From an uncultured Lachnospiraceae bacterium (GTDB lineage Bacteria; Bacillota; Clostridia; Lachnospirales; Lachnospiraceae): a stretch of 9,555 nucleotides of DNA. Of the stretch, positions 1-6,036 are shown piece by piece. The stretch covers positions 1 to 9,555 of the forward strand of contig CAJKQE010000084.1 of assembly GCA_905201915.1 (NCBI GenBank). Direction: 5' to 3'. Positions within the stretch are counted from its first letter, which is position 1, and every line of letters starts with the position of its first letter. Both the position numbers and the translations under genes were made by a program. The notes under the pieces were generated by a model, which saw only the letters and a list, made by a program, of their open reading frames with translations, ran no database searches and was not told where the DNA came from.

Positions 1-21
1 TCTGAGTTTCAACGATGGTTT

Positions 22-165
22 TCTAAAACTTTTTCAAAAATTTATCCTCCTACTTTTCAGGTGGGGACGGAAATCAAGCGATTTGGTGTGATTTCTATAA
101 AATTTTTTAAATATTTCCCTCTACCTTCTTTATGGGGACGAAAAACAGCTATTCTAACGATAAAT
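22..165. repeat. Two degenerate direct repeats, period about 71 bases
   Basis: Two related segments begin near 22 and 94. Each has a TTCTAWAA start, an A/T-rich tract, a pyrimidine block (TCCTCCTACTTTTC at 45-58; TCCCTCTACCTTCT near 116-129), then GGGGACG (63-69 and 134-140) followed by an A-rich stretch. The offset is 72 bases at the left edge and 71 at GGGGACG. The pyrimidine and GGGGA blocks could pair into a short hairpin in each copy. A third A/T-rich tract at 160-185 may be the start of a further, decayed unit. Identity is only moderate, and more copies may lie left of the window. Function unknown. This is not a good CRISPR match because true repeats would be nearly identical. Confidence 0.45.
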
Positions 166-194
166 TTTGAAAGTTTTTTTATTTTCGTACACAA

Positions 195-247
195 ATAGAA
201 AAATGCCCTGATCAACCAACATTTCTTGTCAGTCAATCAAGGCATTT
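195..247 (-). terminator. Intrinsic terminator at the end of the leftward transcription unit
   Basis: AAATGCC at 201-207 pairs with GGCATTT at 241-247, extended by TGAT (209-212) with ATCA (236-239) across one mismatch. An inner CAA/TTG pairing (217-219 with 226-228) is possible. On the minus strand the stem is followed by a T-rich run (CATTTTTCTATTT), as expected for a Rho-independent terminator. On the plus strand the stem runs into CCGC, so the leftward direction is favoured. It lies about 410 bases downstream of the last gene of the operon, beyond the three tandem units, which could therefore be included in the operon's 3' untranslated region. Confidence 0.6.
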
Positions 248-251
248 CCGC

Positions 252-281
252 TTAACTAATAAATATTCTATTGTAAATAAT
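252..281 (+). promoter_or_regulatory. Possible promoter reading into the tandem RNA units
   Basis: TTAACT (252-257, four of six to the -35 consensus) and AATAAT (276-281, five of six to the -10 consensus) are separated by 18 bases. They sit directly upstream of the first base of tandem copy 1 (285). Such matches arise easily in AT-rich DNA, and the other two copies have no comparable upstream boxes. If real, transcription would run rightward through all three copies, converging on the operon. Confidence 0.25.
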
Positions 282-284
282 CTC

Positions 285-396
285 AGAGCAAGTTCCACCA
301 TGTTTAACGAAAATGATTTTATCATTCTTCTTACATTGTCACTTGCTGGAGATTACGCATTCCCCAGGCCCACGTTCTATATTGTCTTTGTAGGTT
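285..396. ncRNA. Tandem structured RNA candidate, copy 1
   Basis: The outer stem is GCAAGT (288-293) with ACTTGC (341-346), two pairs shorter than in copies 2 and 3. An inner stem ATGT (300-303) pairs with ACAT (333-336). An apical hairpin joins GAA plus AATGAT (309-317) with ATCATT (321-326) and TTC (328-330), with one bulged base and loop TTT. The second hairpin, TGGAGA (347-352) with TCCCCA (361-366), has one A-C mismatch when read on the plus strand, which becomes a G-U pair on the minus strand. The tail contains GGCCCACG. Family not recognised. Confidence 0.5.
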
Positions 397-503
397 AGAG
401 CAAGTTCCACCGTGTCTGACAATAACTCATTTTCATGAATTTTGTCATCACGAACTTGCTGGGGATTATCATTCCCCAAACCCACAAGACACAGCATTTT
501 TCT
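397..503. ncRNA. Tandem structured RNA candidate, copy 2
   Basis: This is the best-formed copy. The outer stem GCAAGTTC (400-407) pairs with GAACTTGC (452-459). GTG (412-414) pairs with CAC (449-451). TGACAA (417-422) pairs with TTGTCA (442-447). An apical TCAT (427-430) pairs with ATGA (435-438) across a TTTC loop. The second hairpin is TGGGGA (460-465) with TCCCCA (472-477), fully paired around a seven-base loop. The nested pairing throughout a 44-base interior whose sequence differs from copy 1 is the main evidence for a folded RNA. Confidence 0.55.
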
Positions 504-595
504 AGAGCAAGTTCCACCGCGTGATACAGAAACTCAATTTATGGTTCTTTAATCACACGAACTTGCAGGGATATTTCTATCCTCTAAGCCTCGAA
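504..595. ncRNA. Tandem structured RNA candidate, copy 3
   Basis: The outer stem GCAAGTTC (507-514) pairs with GAACTTGC (559-566). The inner stem GTGAT (521-525) pairs with ATCAC (552-556). A weaker apical AGAA (528-531) pairs with TTCT (545-548). The second hairpin has diverged to GGGATA (568-573) with TATCCT (578-583) and a four-base loop, keeping pairing although the bases differ from copies 1 and 2. The right boundary is approximate. Confidence 0.5.
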
Positions 596-659
596 AAATA
601 ACTGTTTTATCTTTAGTTCCTGACGTCACAGTCTTGCAAGCAAGGGAAGGTTATAATTG
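596..659. other. Short palindromic spacer downstream of the MazG gene
   Basis: Between the third tandem unit and the last stop codon of the operon lie two perfect 8-base palindromes, TGACGTCA (621-628) and CTTGCAAG (633-640), four bases apart. No T-run follows on either strand, so this is not a convincing terminator. The order GTTCC, CTTGC, GGGA matches the landmarks of the tandem units with most of the interior missing, so a decayed copy is possible. Confidence 0.3.
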
Positions 660-995
660 TTATTTCAATTGTGTGTACTTTTCTTTACTTCCAAAGGCTT
701 TCTCAACTGGATATTTTTCATTATTTCTTTTAACTTTTTCAGAAACAATTTCATCTAAATCTAATCCACAAGCGTCAGCCATCAAAATACAATAATTAAT
801 AACATCCGCTAGTTCCTCTTTTATCTTATCCAGCTTATTTTCACAAACAACATCTGCAGCACTCCACTGAAATACTTCTAATAGTTCTGCAGCTTCCAAA
901 CTGATTGAAATTGCCAAATCTTTTGGATTGTGAAACTGTTTCCAATTTCTGTCATCTCTGAACTTTAGCACCTTATTTATAGTCTCTTGTGTCAT
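660..995 (-). CDS. MazG-like nucleotide pyrophosphohydrolase
   Basis: This 111-residue protein is of the compact all-alpha MazG-like / dCTP pyrophosphatase (RS21-C6) type. Family members hydrolyse (d)NTPs to (d)NMP and pyrophosphate in the cytoplasm using Mg2+. The metal-binding pattern is visible as E34-x-x-E37 (SLEAAELLE) and E61-x-x-D64 (KEELADV), and the closing NEKYPVEKAFG segment (92-102) is typical of the group. The length is normal and no frame damage is seen. The ATG at 995 is preceded by a strong GGAGAAGAGG site nine bases upstream, and the stop of the upstream GIY-YIG/DUF2075 gene is only 21 bases away, so the two are almost surely co-transcribed. Substrate cannot be told from sequence; dCTP-like or modified dNTPs are possibilities. 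It is unrelated to MazF toxins. As the last gene of the operon, it is the second small pyrophosphohydrolase to follow a nuclease-motor fusion. Confidence 0.85.
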   Translation of the reverse strand: MTQETINKVLKFRDDRNWKQFHNPKDLAISISLEAAELLEVFQWSAADVVCENKLDKIKEELADVINYCILMADACGLDLDEIVSEKVKRNNEKYPVEKAFGSKEKYTQLK

Positions 996-1016
996 TTCGA
1001 TATACCTCTTCTCCCG

Positions 1017-2600
1017 TTATTCTGTGTCTATATAGTGTGAAATATAATCTCGTAATTTGGGGTCACATACATACAAATATGTTCCTCGAATCCCCCTTGT
1101 CATAAGAACATAATATATATGCTGAATATACTCTTTTAGTTCTTCATAACTAGCTGTCTTTTTTCCGTTTTGATCATAATAATGTTCTCCACGAACTATG
1201 ATACTCTTCGTGTCCGGATTATATCCAATTTCATTACCTAAAATGATAAATGCATAATTTAAGTCATATCCCTGTGTAGAATGAATACATCCAACTTCAT
1301 TTATTGCGTTCTCTGAATGTACCCAGCCTTCTGTACAATGATTCCATTGTTTCTTTATTCCTTGGATTTCGATGTCGTAAACATCTTTATCATTTTTACT
1401 AGCCCAATCCCATGCATATCCAGCAGCCATTCTTACCAGACCAGTTTCTTTTTCTTTCTGGTACATCAAATCATTGAACTTTGCAAAATTAGTCATTAAT
1501 ATCAAGTCATAATTTTTGAAGTTTTTCTTTTCTTTTACTTCTCCAGCCAAGATAGCTTTTACATAATCAATATAATCGTTTCCACCTTTTACACGCATCT
1601 GTGTAAGCAGATTATAATAAATCAGTAAACGTTTTGCCTGTTCCATTTTCATTTTACTGCGAAATCTTTTCACATCTATTCCTGATGGACCAACAACTTG
1701 CATCGCATCATAGAAAAGAACCGGACATTTGCATTGATGAAGTATCCAGTCTAACTCATCACTATCTGTTGTCAAACCAATTCTTTCACAACTTGCTTTA
1801 AATGCACCCATATATGAAATATTTTTGTACTGATGTAATCTATGCGCTTCATCTACAAGTAAAATATCATAATATTGCTTTGTCACATCAGAAGGCGCCA
1901 AAACGTCTGATGCTTTTAGTCCATAAATACTTCTAAAAATTCCTTTTAACGTTTTTCTCAAAGAAGTTTGTGGCACTACAAAGCCAATTTTTTTGCCTTT
2001 AAACTCTTCGCTATCTCTTAAATATTTTAATAAGAAAATTGCCACAATTGTCTTTCCACTACCAGGCATACCATTTACAACAACCGTTTGATTTTCTTCT
2101 TGTTTTAAAGACGCGATAATTTCTTCTACCGCTGTTCTTTGATCGTTATTCAACTCTTTAAACGGAGAATATTTGAATAAATCAGAATTTTCAAGTTCTT
2201 CTAAAGAATGCTTTACCAACTTTTCACGTTGCAAACTACGCCAAAGCAACTGAAATTTTTCATCATATTCTTTCTTTCCGTAATACTCTTTGTCTGCCAT
2301 TCCAGCATTTTTATTACGAACTTCGTAAAGTTCATCAGCCACAATATATTGAATTAGCTTTGACTCATAATCAAATGTAACTGATTGGTTAAACTTAGAA
2401 GAATAAATAAAATGCACTTTATCAAAAATTCGTTTATCCACGGAACCATGATGCTGGGACATGCGATTTTTTACATGATTTGATTCCCCAATATAAGCTT
2501 GTTTTCCATTTTCTAAAATATAAAGCATTGGCCAATTGGCTAGATAACTTTCATCTCCATATATTTGATTTTTAAAGTCACCTTCTGTAATTTTAAACAT
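1017..2600 (-). CDS. GIY-YIG nuclease domain fused to DUF2075 helicase-like ATPase
   Basis: This 527-residue protein has two parts. Residues about 22-100 form a GIY-YIG nuclease-like module: MLYIL (25-29), YIG (36-38), an arginine at R46 and a candidate catalytic glutamate at E79. Residues about 150-520 are a DUF2075 superfamily-1-like motor with Walker A GMPGSGKT (177-184), Walker B DILLVDEAHR (245-254), a YDAMQVV segment (298-303), LLTQMR (331-336), HSTQGYDLNYAFIILG (440-455) and a motif VI-like LMTRGIRGTYLY (499-510). Together they suggest an ATP-driven DNA- or RNA-acting nuclease. No signal peptide or membrane segment is seen. The start ATG lies one base after the NUDIX stop codon, with a GAAGGAAG ribosome binding site inside the end of the NUDIX gene, so translation is probably coupled. 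All landmark residues of both domains appear intact. Biological role is unproven; defence is an inference from architecture and neighbours. Confidence 0.85.
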   Translation of the reverse strand: MFKITEGDFKNQIYGDESYLANWPMLYILENGKQAYIGESNHVKNRMSQHHGSVDKRIFDKVHFIYSSKFNQSVTFDYESKLIQYIVADELYEVRNKNAGMADKEYYGKKEYDEKFQLLWRSLQREKLVKHSLEELENSDLFKYSPFKELNNDQRTAVEEIIASLKQEENQTVVVNGMPGSGKTIVAIFLLKYLRDSEEFKGKKIGFVVPQTSLRKTLKGIFRSIYGLKASDVLAPSDVTKQYYDILLVDEAHRLHQYKNISYMGAFKASCERIGLTTDSDELDWILHQCKCPVLFYDAMQVVGPSGIDVKRFRSKMKMEQAKRLLIYYNLLTQMRVKGGNDYIDYVKAILAGEVKEKKNFKNYDLILMTNFAKFNDLMYQKEKETGLVRMAAGYAWDWASKNDKDVYDIEIQGIKKQWNHCTEGWVHSENAINEVGCIHSTQGYDLNYAFIILGNEIGYNPDTKSIIVRGEHYYDQNGKKTASYEELKEYIQHIYYVLMTRGIRGTYLYVCDPKLRDYISHYIDTE

Positions 2601-2601
2601 G

Positions 2602-2997
2602 TTAATCTTCCTTCAAATAATTTTCGATTCTTTCAATTAATCCCTGATCCGCCGGCAGCCAGTCCACACAATGCAAAGTTTCCTTAGTCAACCATGCAGC
2701 CGCTTCATGTTCCTTCAACACTAAATCACCTGATTTAATCTTACAGATAAAACAGTCCATAGATAAATGGAAGTTTGGATAATCGTATTCAACGGTATCC
2801 AGTAATTCTTTCACTTCCACTTCTGTATCCAGTTCCTCTTTTATTTCTCTGACAAGTGCTTCCTCTGGTGTTTCGCCAGTATCAATCTTTCCTCCCGGAA
2901 ATTCCCAACCATCTTTGAATTCACCATATCCGCGCTGAGTTGCAAACACTTTGCCATCATCAATAATAATTGCTGCTACTACTCTAATTGTTTTCAT
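2602..2997 (-). CDS. MutT-like NUDIX (deoxy)nucleoside triphosphate pyrophosphohydrolase
   Basis: With the start chosen here this is a 131-residue single-domain NUDIX hydrolase of the MutT / CTP-pyrophosphohydrolase type, splitting (d)NTPs into NMP and pyrophosphate. The NUDIX box begins GGKIDTGETPEEAL and continues REIKEEL, giving the expected G-x5-E-x7-R-E-x2-E-E spacing. Only the late glycine of the consensus is replaced by aspartate, which is common in this subfamily. Upstream, ATQRGYGEFKDGWEFPGG is typical of MutT-like enzymes. An in-frame ATG at 3024 would add nine residues (MDNGTIGDN) but overlaps the helicase stop and has no ribosome binding site; the ATG at 2997 has AGGAG five bases upstream and gives the usual MutT N-terminus (MKTIRVVAAII). 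It sits between two nuclease-motor genes, one base before the next start. Substrate is unknown; cleansing of oxidised or modified nucleotides is one possibility. Confidence 0.88.
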   Translation of the reverse strand: MKTIRVVAAIIIDDGKVFATQRGYGEFKDGWEFPGGKIDTGETPEEALVREIKEELDTEVEVKELLDTVEYDYPNFHLSMDCFICKIKSGDLVLKEHEAAAWLTKETLHCVDWLPADQGLIERIENYLKED

Positions 2998-3002
2998 GTT
3001 AT

Positions 3003-3007
3003 CTCCT
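3003..3007 (-). promoter_or_regulatory. Ribosome binding site deciding the NUDIX start
   Basis: AGGAG on the minus strand lies five bases before the ATG at 2997. It lies just beyond the helicase stop codon (3017-3019). No comparable site precedes the alternative ATG at 3024, so the shorter form is preferred. Confidence 0.7.
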
Positions 3008-3016
3008 ATCGTTCCA

Positions 3017-5974
3017 TTATCCATTCACAATATATTCGTAAATATCTTCACGCACCGGAGTATCCAATGCCCATTCAATTTCCACTGCTGTTTTATCCGT
3101 ATTAGGCATCACAAATTCTTTTACAACTCCAGTTGAAGTCATCCTCCCAAGATAATAGAATTCTTTTGAAATTCTATCGTCTTTATTCTTTCTTACAAAA
3201 AGCTGTACATCAATCCCTCGTTCCTTTGCATTCAAGAAATTCTGCACATCTTCTGACTCAATACTACGTCCACTCTTTGAAATCGCAATCAAACGATTGT
3301 AACTCGTAAAATGGTCTTCGTATTTTGTCGTATCACTGATATCATCCTGTTTATCGTAGTTAATAAACACCGGAAATGTCTTTGTTTTCTTGTCATACTT
3401 GTAACCACCGATATTTAATGGCACTTCGTTTCTCTCCCAATTCAACAAACGACAAGCATCTTCGTATGTATACTTCTGATAAAGAACCAAATCTGTATCT
3501 TGATATCTCATACTAAAATTTTCTTTATAACGAGAAATACCAAAATCAATAAGCTCTTCTAAAATATTGTAGAAATCTTCATTCTGTAACATTTCCCCGA
3601 ACAACTTAGACACTTTATAATCTTCGCCGTCTTTTTCCAGAAATACACATTGAGAATATGTTTTCTTCGCTGCACTTGTTGGAAATTCATTTGTCATCAT
3701 GTTTACAACGTTTTCTGCACAGTTATCATCCATGGAACAATTATAATTGTCCTGCAATGATTTCTTTAACAGCCCCATAATTCCATGCTGATATTTAAGT
3801 AAACGTTTCAACATTTCCAACTCATGAATTCGTTTTCCACTTGCCAGCTTTTTAGAAACAAATTCAATTACAGTTTCCTCATCTTTTGACAATCGGATTG
3901 TGTACTCTTTTTCATATTTCACAAGGAACTTATAATATGATCCCAAACTGCCATTATCAAAAATTCTCAGAACATCCATCTCGCCATATTTATCAAAATC
4001 TGCAAGTGCTGGAATATGTCCCAATTTATTTTTCAGATTCGTATAATTCTCACGAATCAACTTAATATCACTAAAGTTCGCATTATCAATTGCCTGGAAA
4101 ATTCGCTTACGAGAAATTTCATCAAAATGGATCGTGCTCGAGCCCGGAATGACACGACCGCCTTCTGTTACATAACGGCGGATATTATCCTTGTTGTAAC
4201 TTCTATCTCCAGAAAGCGCAATCGGAATCATAAAGTTATTACGATAATTACCGATAAAATCAATAACAACTACATATTCTTTGTCCTCAGCTTTACGAAG
4301 TCCACGACCTAACTGCTGGATAAAAATAATTGGAGATTCCGTCGGACGAAGCATAATTACCTGATTAATTTCCGGTACATCAACACCTTCTGAGAAGATG
4401 TCCACGGAAATAATGTAATCCAAGGCATCTTCTGCTTCATCACCTGCAAGTCGTTCTATCGCTTCTGCTCTTACACTCTCTGAATCGCTACCGCTGAGCA
4501 CAAGCGTTCTCCATCCTTTTTCATTAAACTTAACAGACAGCTCTTTTGCTTCATCAATACGGCTACAGAAAATCAATCCTTTGACTCTATCTCCACTATA
4601 TCCAAAGAATTCTGCCTGTTTCATTACGTTCAACACACGTTCATCTGAAGTTAAATATCTGAAATTCTCAACCTTTTCTTCCGACGATTTTCCTGCATCT
4701 GCAATAACTTCCAGATCAGTAATTCCAAAATAATGGAACGGACACAGCAAATCCTCTTCCATTGCATTTTGCAAACGAATTTCATACGCAATCTGATGGT
4801 TGAAAATCTCATAAATATTTCTGCCTTCCAAATTATCGTCACGCTTGTCCGGTGTTGCTGTCATACCCAGCCATAACTTCGGTGTGAAATAATCCATGAT
4901 TTTCTTGTAACTATCTGCGGAACTATGATGTGCTTCATCAATGATAATCAAATCCCAATATTCTTTTTCATATCTGCTCAGAGTATCTTCTTTGCTTAAT
5001 GTCTGAACTGTTGCAAACACAAAATCAGCATCATAATCCTGATACTTACCAGTAACCATCCCCATAGAAACTTTACCATCAAATACTTTACGGTAAGATT
5101 TCAATGCCTGCTTTGCAATCTGGTTGCGATGAACTAAGAATAACACTTTCTTAAATTCCAGTTCTCTTGCTGCAAATGCAGAAGCATAGGTTTTACCGGT
5201 ACCTGTAGCAGAAATCAATAATGCTTTATCTTCTCCTGCTTCATATATCTTTCTAAGATTATTGATAAATCCAACCTGCATGGAATTTGGCTGCAAGCGA
5301 TACACTTCCAAAGACGGAACTTCTGCTTGTTTCCCAATTTCTTTCTGTCTCTGAATAATCTTATTCTTTGTATAAACATTTGTATAGGCTTCAATAAACT
5401 GTTCAAATGACAATGACTGCGGTGCATTCCATAACTGCTCGAATTCTGCAACAACATTCTGTGTATATTCGCCTTGTTCTGTAGAAACAATCTTTGTGTT
5501 CCACTCACGATTTGTTGTAAGCGCACTAAGTGTCATATTAGAACTTCCGACAATAATTCGATACATTTCCTCTTTCTTGAAAATATACCCTTTCGTATGG
5601 AACCCCTCTTTCGCATTCTCTGTTACAAACATTTTCAATTCAATATTCGTAAAGTTTGCAAGGATGCGCAGTGCTTTCGGATCACTGAAAGTCAAATAAT
5701 CCGTTGTAAGAATCTTGCCAGGAATACCACGCTGTTCCAGTTCTCTAAATGTTTGCAGAAGCGGTGTAATTCCTCCCATAGTGATAAATGCAACGCTAAT
5801 AGCAAATTCTTCACATGACAAAAGCTCATCCTCAATAGATGAGATAACTTTTCGTCCTTCTTTATAGTTGTTTGATACGAACTGTGGCTTATAGGCCAGG
5901 TTTGATGAAATGTTTTGATTTATAAAGGCTGTAGATAGGCCTTGGATTAATTGATCTATTTTTTCCCTCTTCAT
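3017..5974 (-). CDS. PLD-nuclease / SF2 helicase / DUF3427 protein
   Basis: This 985-residue protein has three parts. Residues about 35-185 are a phospholipase-D-like nuclease domain with H126-T-K128 and GSSN (143-146); the acidic residue of a full HxKx4D motif is a lysine (K133), as in many PLD-type nucleases with a short motif. Residues about 225-580 are a superfamily-2 helicase core: ATGTGKT (256-262), LIIIDEAHH (342-350), MTATP (371-375), SVDIFSEGVDVP (523-534) and QQLGRGLR (553-560). The remainder, about 600-980, matches DUF3427 in character, including a LLNWERNEVPLNIGGYKYD segment (843-861) and an LFVRKN...FYYLGR stretch (925-944). Such proteins are common in mobile and defence regions and are expected to move on, and cut, foreign or modified DNA; the DUF3427 part is a candidate for substrate recognition. 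The start is supported by AGGGTG four bases upstream. The frame is intact over its full length. The NUDIX gene follows directly, and a 62-base gap separates it from DUF2971 upstream. Confidence 0.88.
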   Translation of the reverse strand: MKREKIDQLIQGLSTAFINQNISSNLAYKPQFVSNNYKEGRKVISSIEDELLSCEEFAISVAFITMGGITPLLQTFRELEQRGIPGKILTTDYLTFSDPKALRILANFTNIELKMFVTENAKEGFHTKGYIFKKEEMYRIIVGSSNMTLSALTTNREWNTKIVSTEQGEYTQNVVAEFEQLWNAPQSLSFEQFIEAYTNVYTKNKIIQRQKEIGKQAEVPSLEVYRLQPNSMQVGFINNLRKIYEAGEDKALLISATGTGKTYASAFAARELEFKKVLFLVHRNQIAKQALKSYRKVFDGKVSMGMVTGKYQDYDADFVFATVQTLSKEDTLSRYEKEYWDLIIIDEAHHSSADSYKKIMDYFTPKLWLGMTATPDKRDDNLEGRNIYEIFNHQIAYEIRLQNAMEEDLLCPFHYFGITDLEVIADAGKSSEEKVENFRYLTSDERVLNVMKQAEFFGYSGDRVKGLIFCSRIDEAKELSVKFNEKGWRTLVLSGSDSESVRAEAIERLAGDEAEDALDYIISVDIFSEGVDVPEINQVIMLRPTESPIIFIQQLGRGLRKAEDKEYVVVIDFIGNYRNNFMIPIALSGDRSYNKDNIRRYVTEGGRVIPGSSTIHFDEISRKRIFQAIDNANFSDIKLIRENYTNLKNKLGHIPALADFDKYGEMDVLRIFDNGSLGSYYKFLVKYEKEYTIRLSKDEETVIEFVSKKLASGKRIHELEMLKRLLKYQHGIMGLLKKSLQDNYNCSMDDNCAENVVNMMTNEFPTSAAKKTYSQCVFLEKDGEDYKVSKLFGEMLQNEDFYNILEELIDFGISRYKENFSMRYQDTDLVLYQKYTYEDACRLLNWERNEVPLNIGGYKYDKKTKTFPVFINYDKQDDISDTTKYEDHFTSYNRLIAISKSGRSIESEDVQNFLNAKERGIDVQLFVRKNKDDRISKEFYYLGRMTSTGVVKEFVMPNTDKTAVEIEWALDTPVREDIYEYIVNG

Positions 5975-6036
5975 TTTTCACCCTGTTTTCCTTTGGTGTT
6001 TTTTATTTATTAGACACTGACAAAACATATAATGAA

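Larger units (their letters stand above)
285..595. repeat. Array of three tandem structured units (about 107-112 bases each)
   Basis: Each unit opens with AGAGCAAGTTCCACC (285, 397, 504), runs through about 44 variable bases, closes with ACTTGC, and continues into a second hairpin built around GGRGAT...TCCCC (copy 3 is diverged) and a short CCCAC- or GCCTC-containing tail. Outer-stem bases are almost invariant, while the inner bases differ but still pair within each copy. That pattern indicates selection on secondary structure. A shorter, possibly decayed fourth copy may follow at 616-647 (GTTCC, then CTTGC and GGGA, in the same order). There is no open reading frame of note inside. The transcribed strand is not settled: G-U wobble evidence in the second hairpin points one way in copy 1 and the other way in copy 3. 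Confidence 0.7.

Noticed and set aside
22..185. CRISPR array
   Set aside because: The period is suitable, but only two units are visible, they differ at many positions, and no cas gene is in the window.
285..595. Integron attC sites, tRNA cluster or type III toxin-antitoxin RNA repeats
   Set aside because: The stems do not match attC R'/R'' consensus, no tRNA cloverleaf or anticodon arm is seen, and the units are about three times longer than the short repeats of ToxI-type antitoxins; no toxin gene is adjacent inside the window.
660..995. MazEF-type toxin-antitoxin component
   Set aside because: The sequence is of the MazG-like pyrophosphohydrolase fold (ExxE and ExxD motifs), not a MazF endoribonuclease or MazE antitoxin.
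2998..3024. Longer NUDIX start at 3024
   Set aside because: It overlaps the helicase stop and lacks a ribosome binding site, while the ATG at 2997 has AGGAG at good spacing and fits the family N-terminus.
5975..6036. Internal promoter in the 62-base gap before the helicase gene
   Set aside because: TTCATT and TAATAA can be found 18 bases apart on the minus strand, but both are poor matches in AT-rich DNA, and read-through from upstream explains expression equally well.
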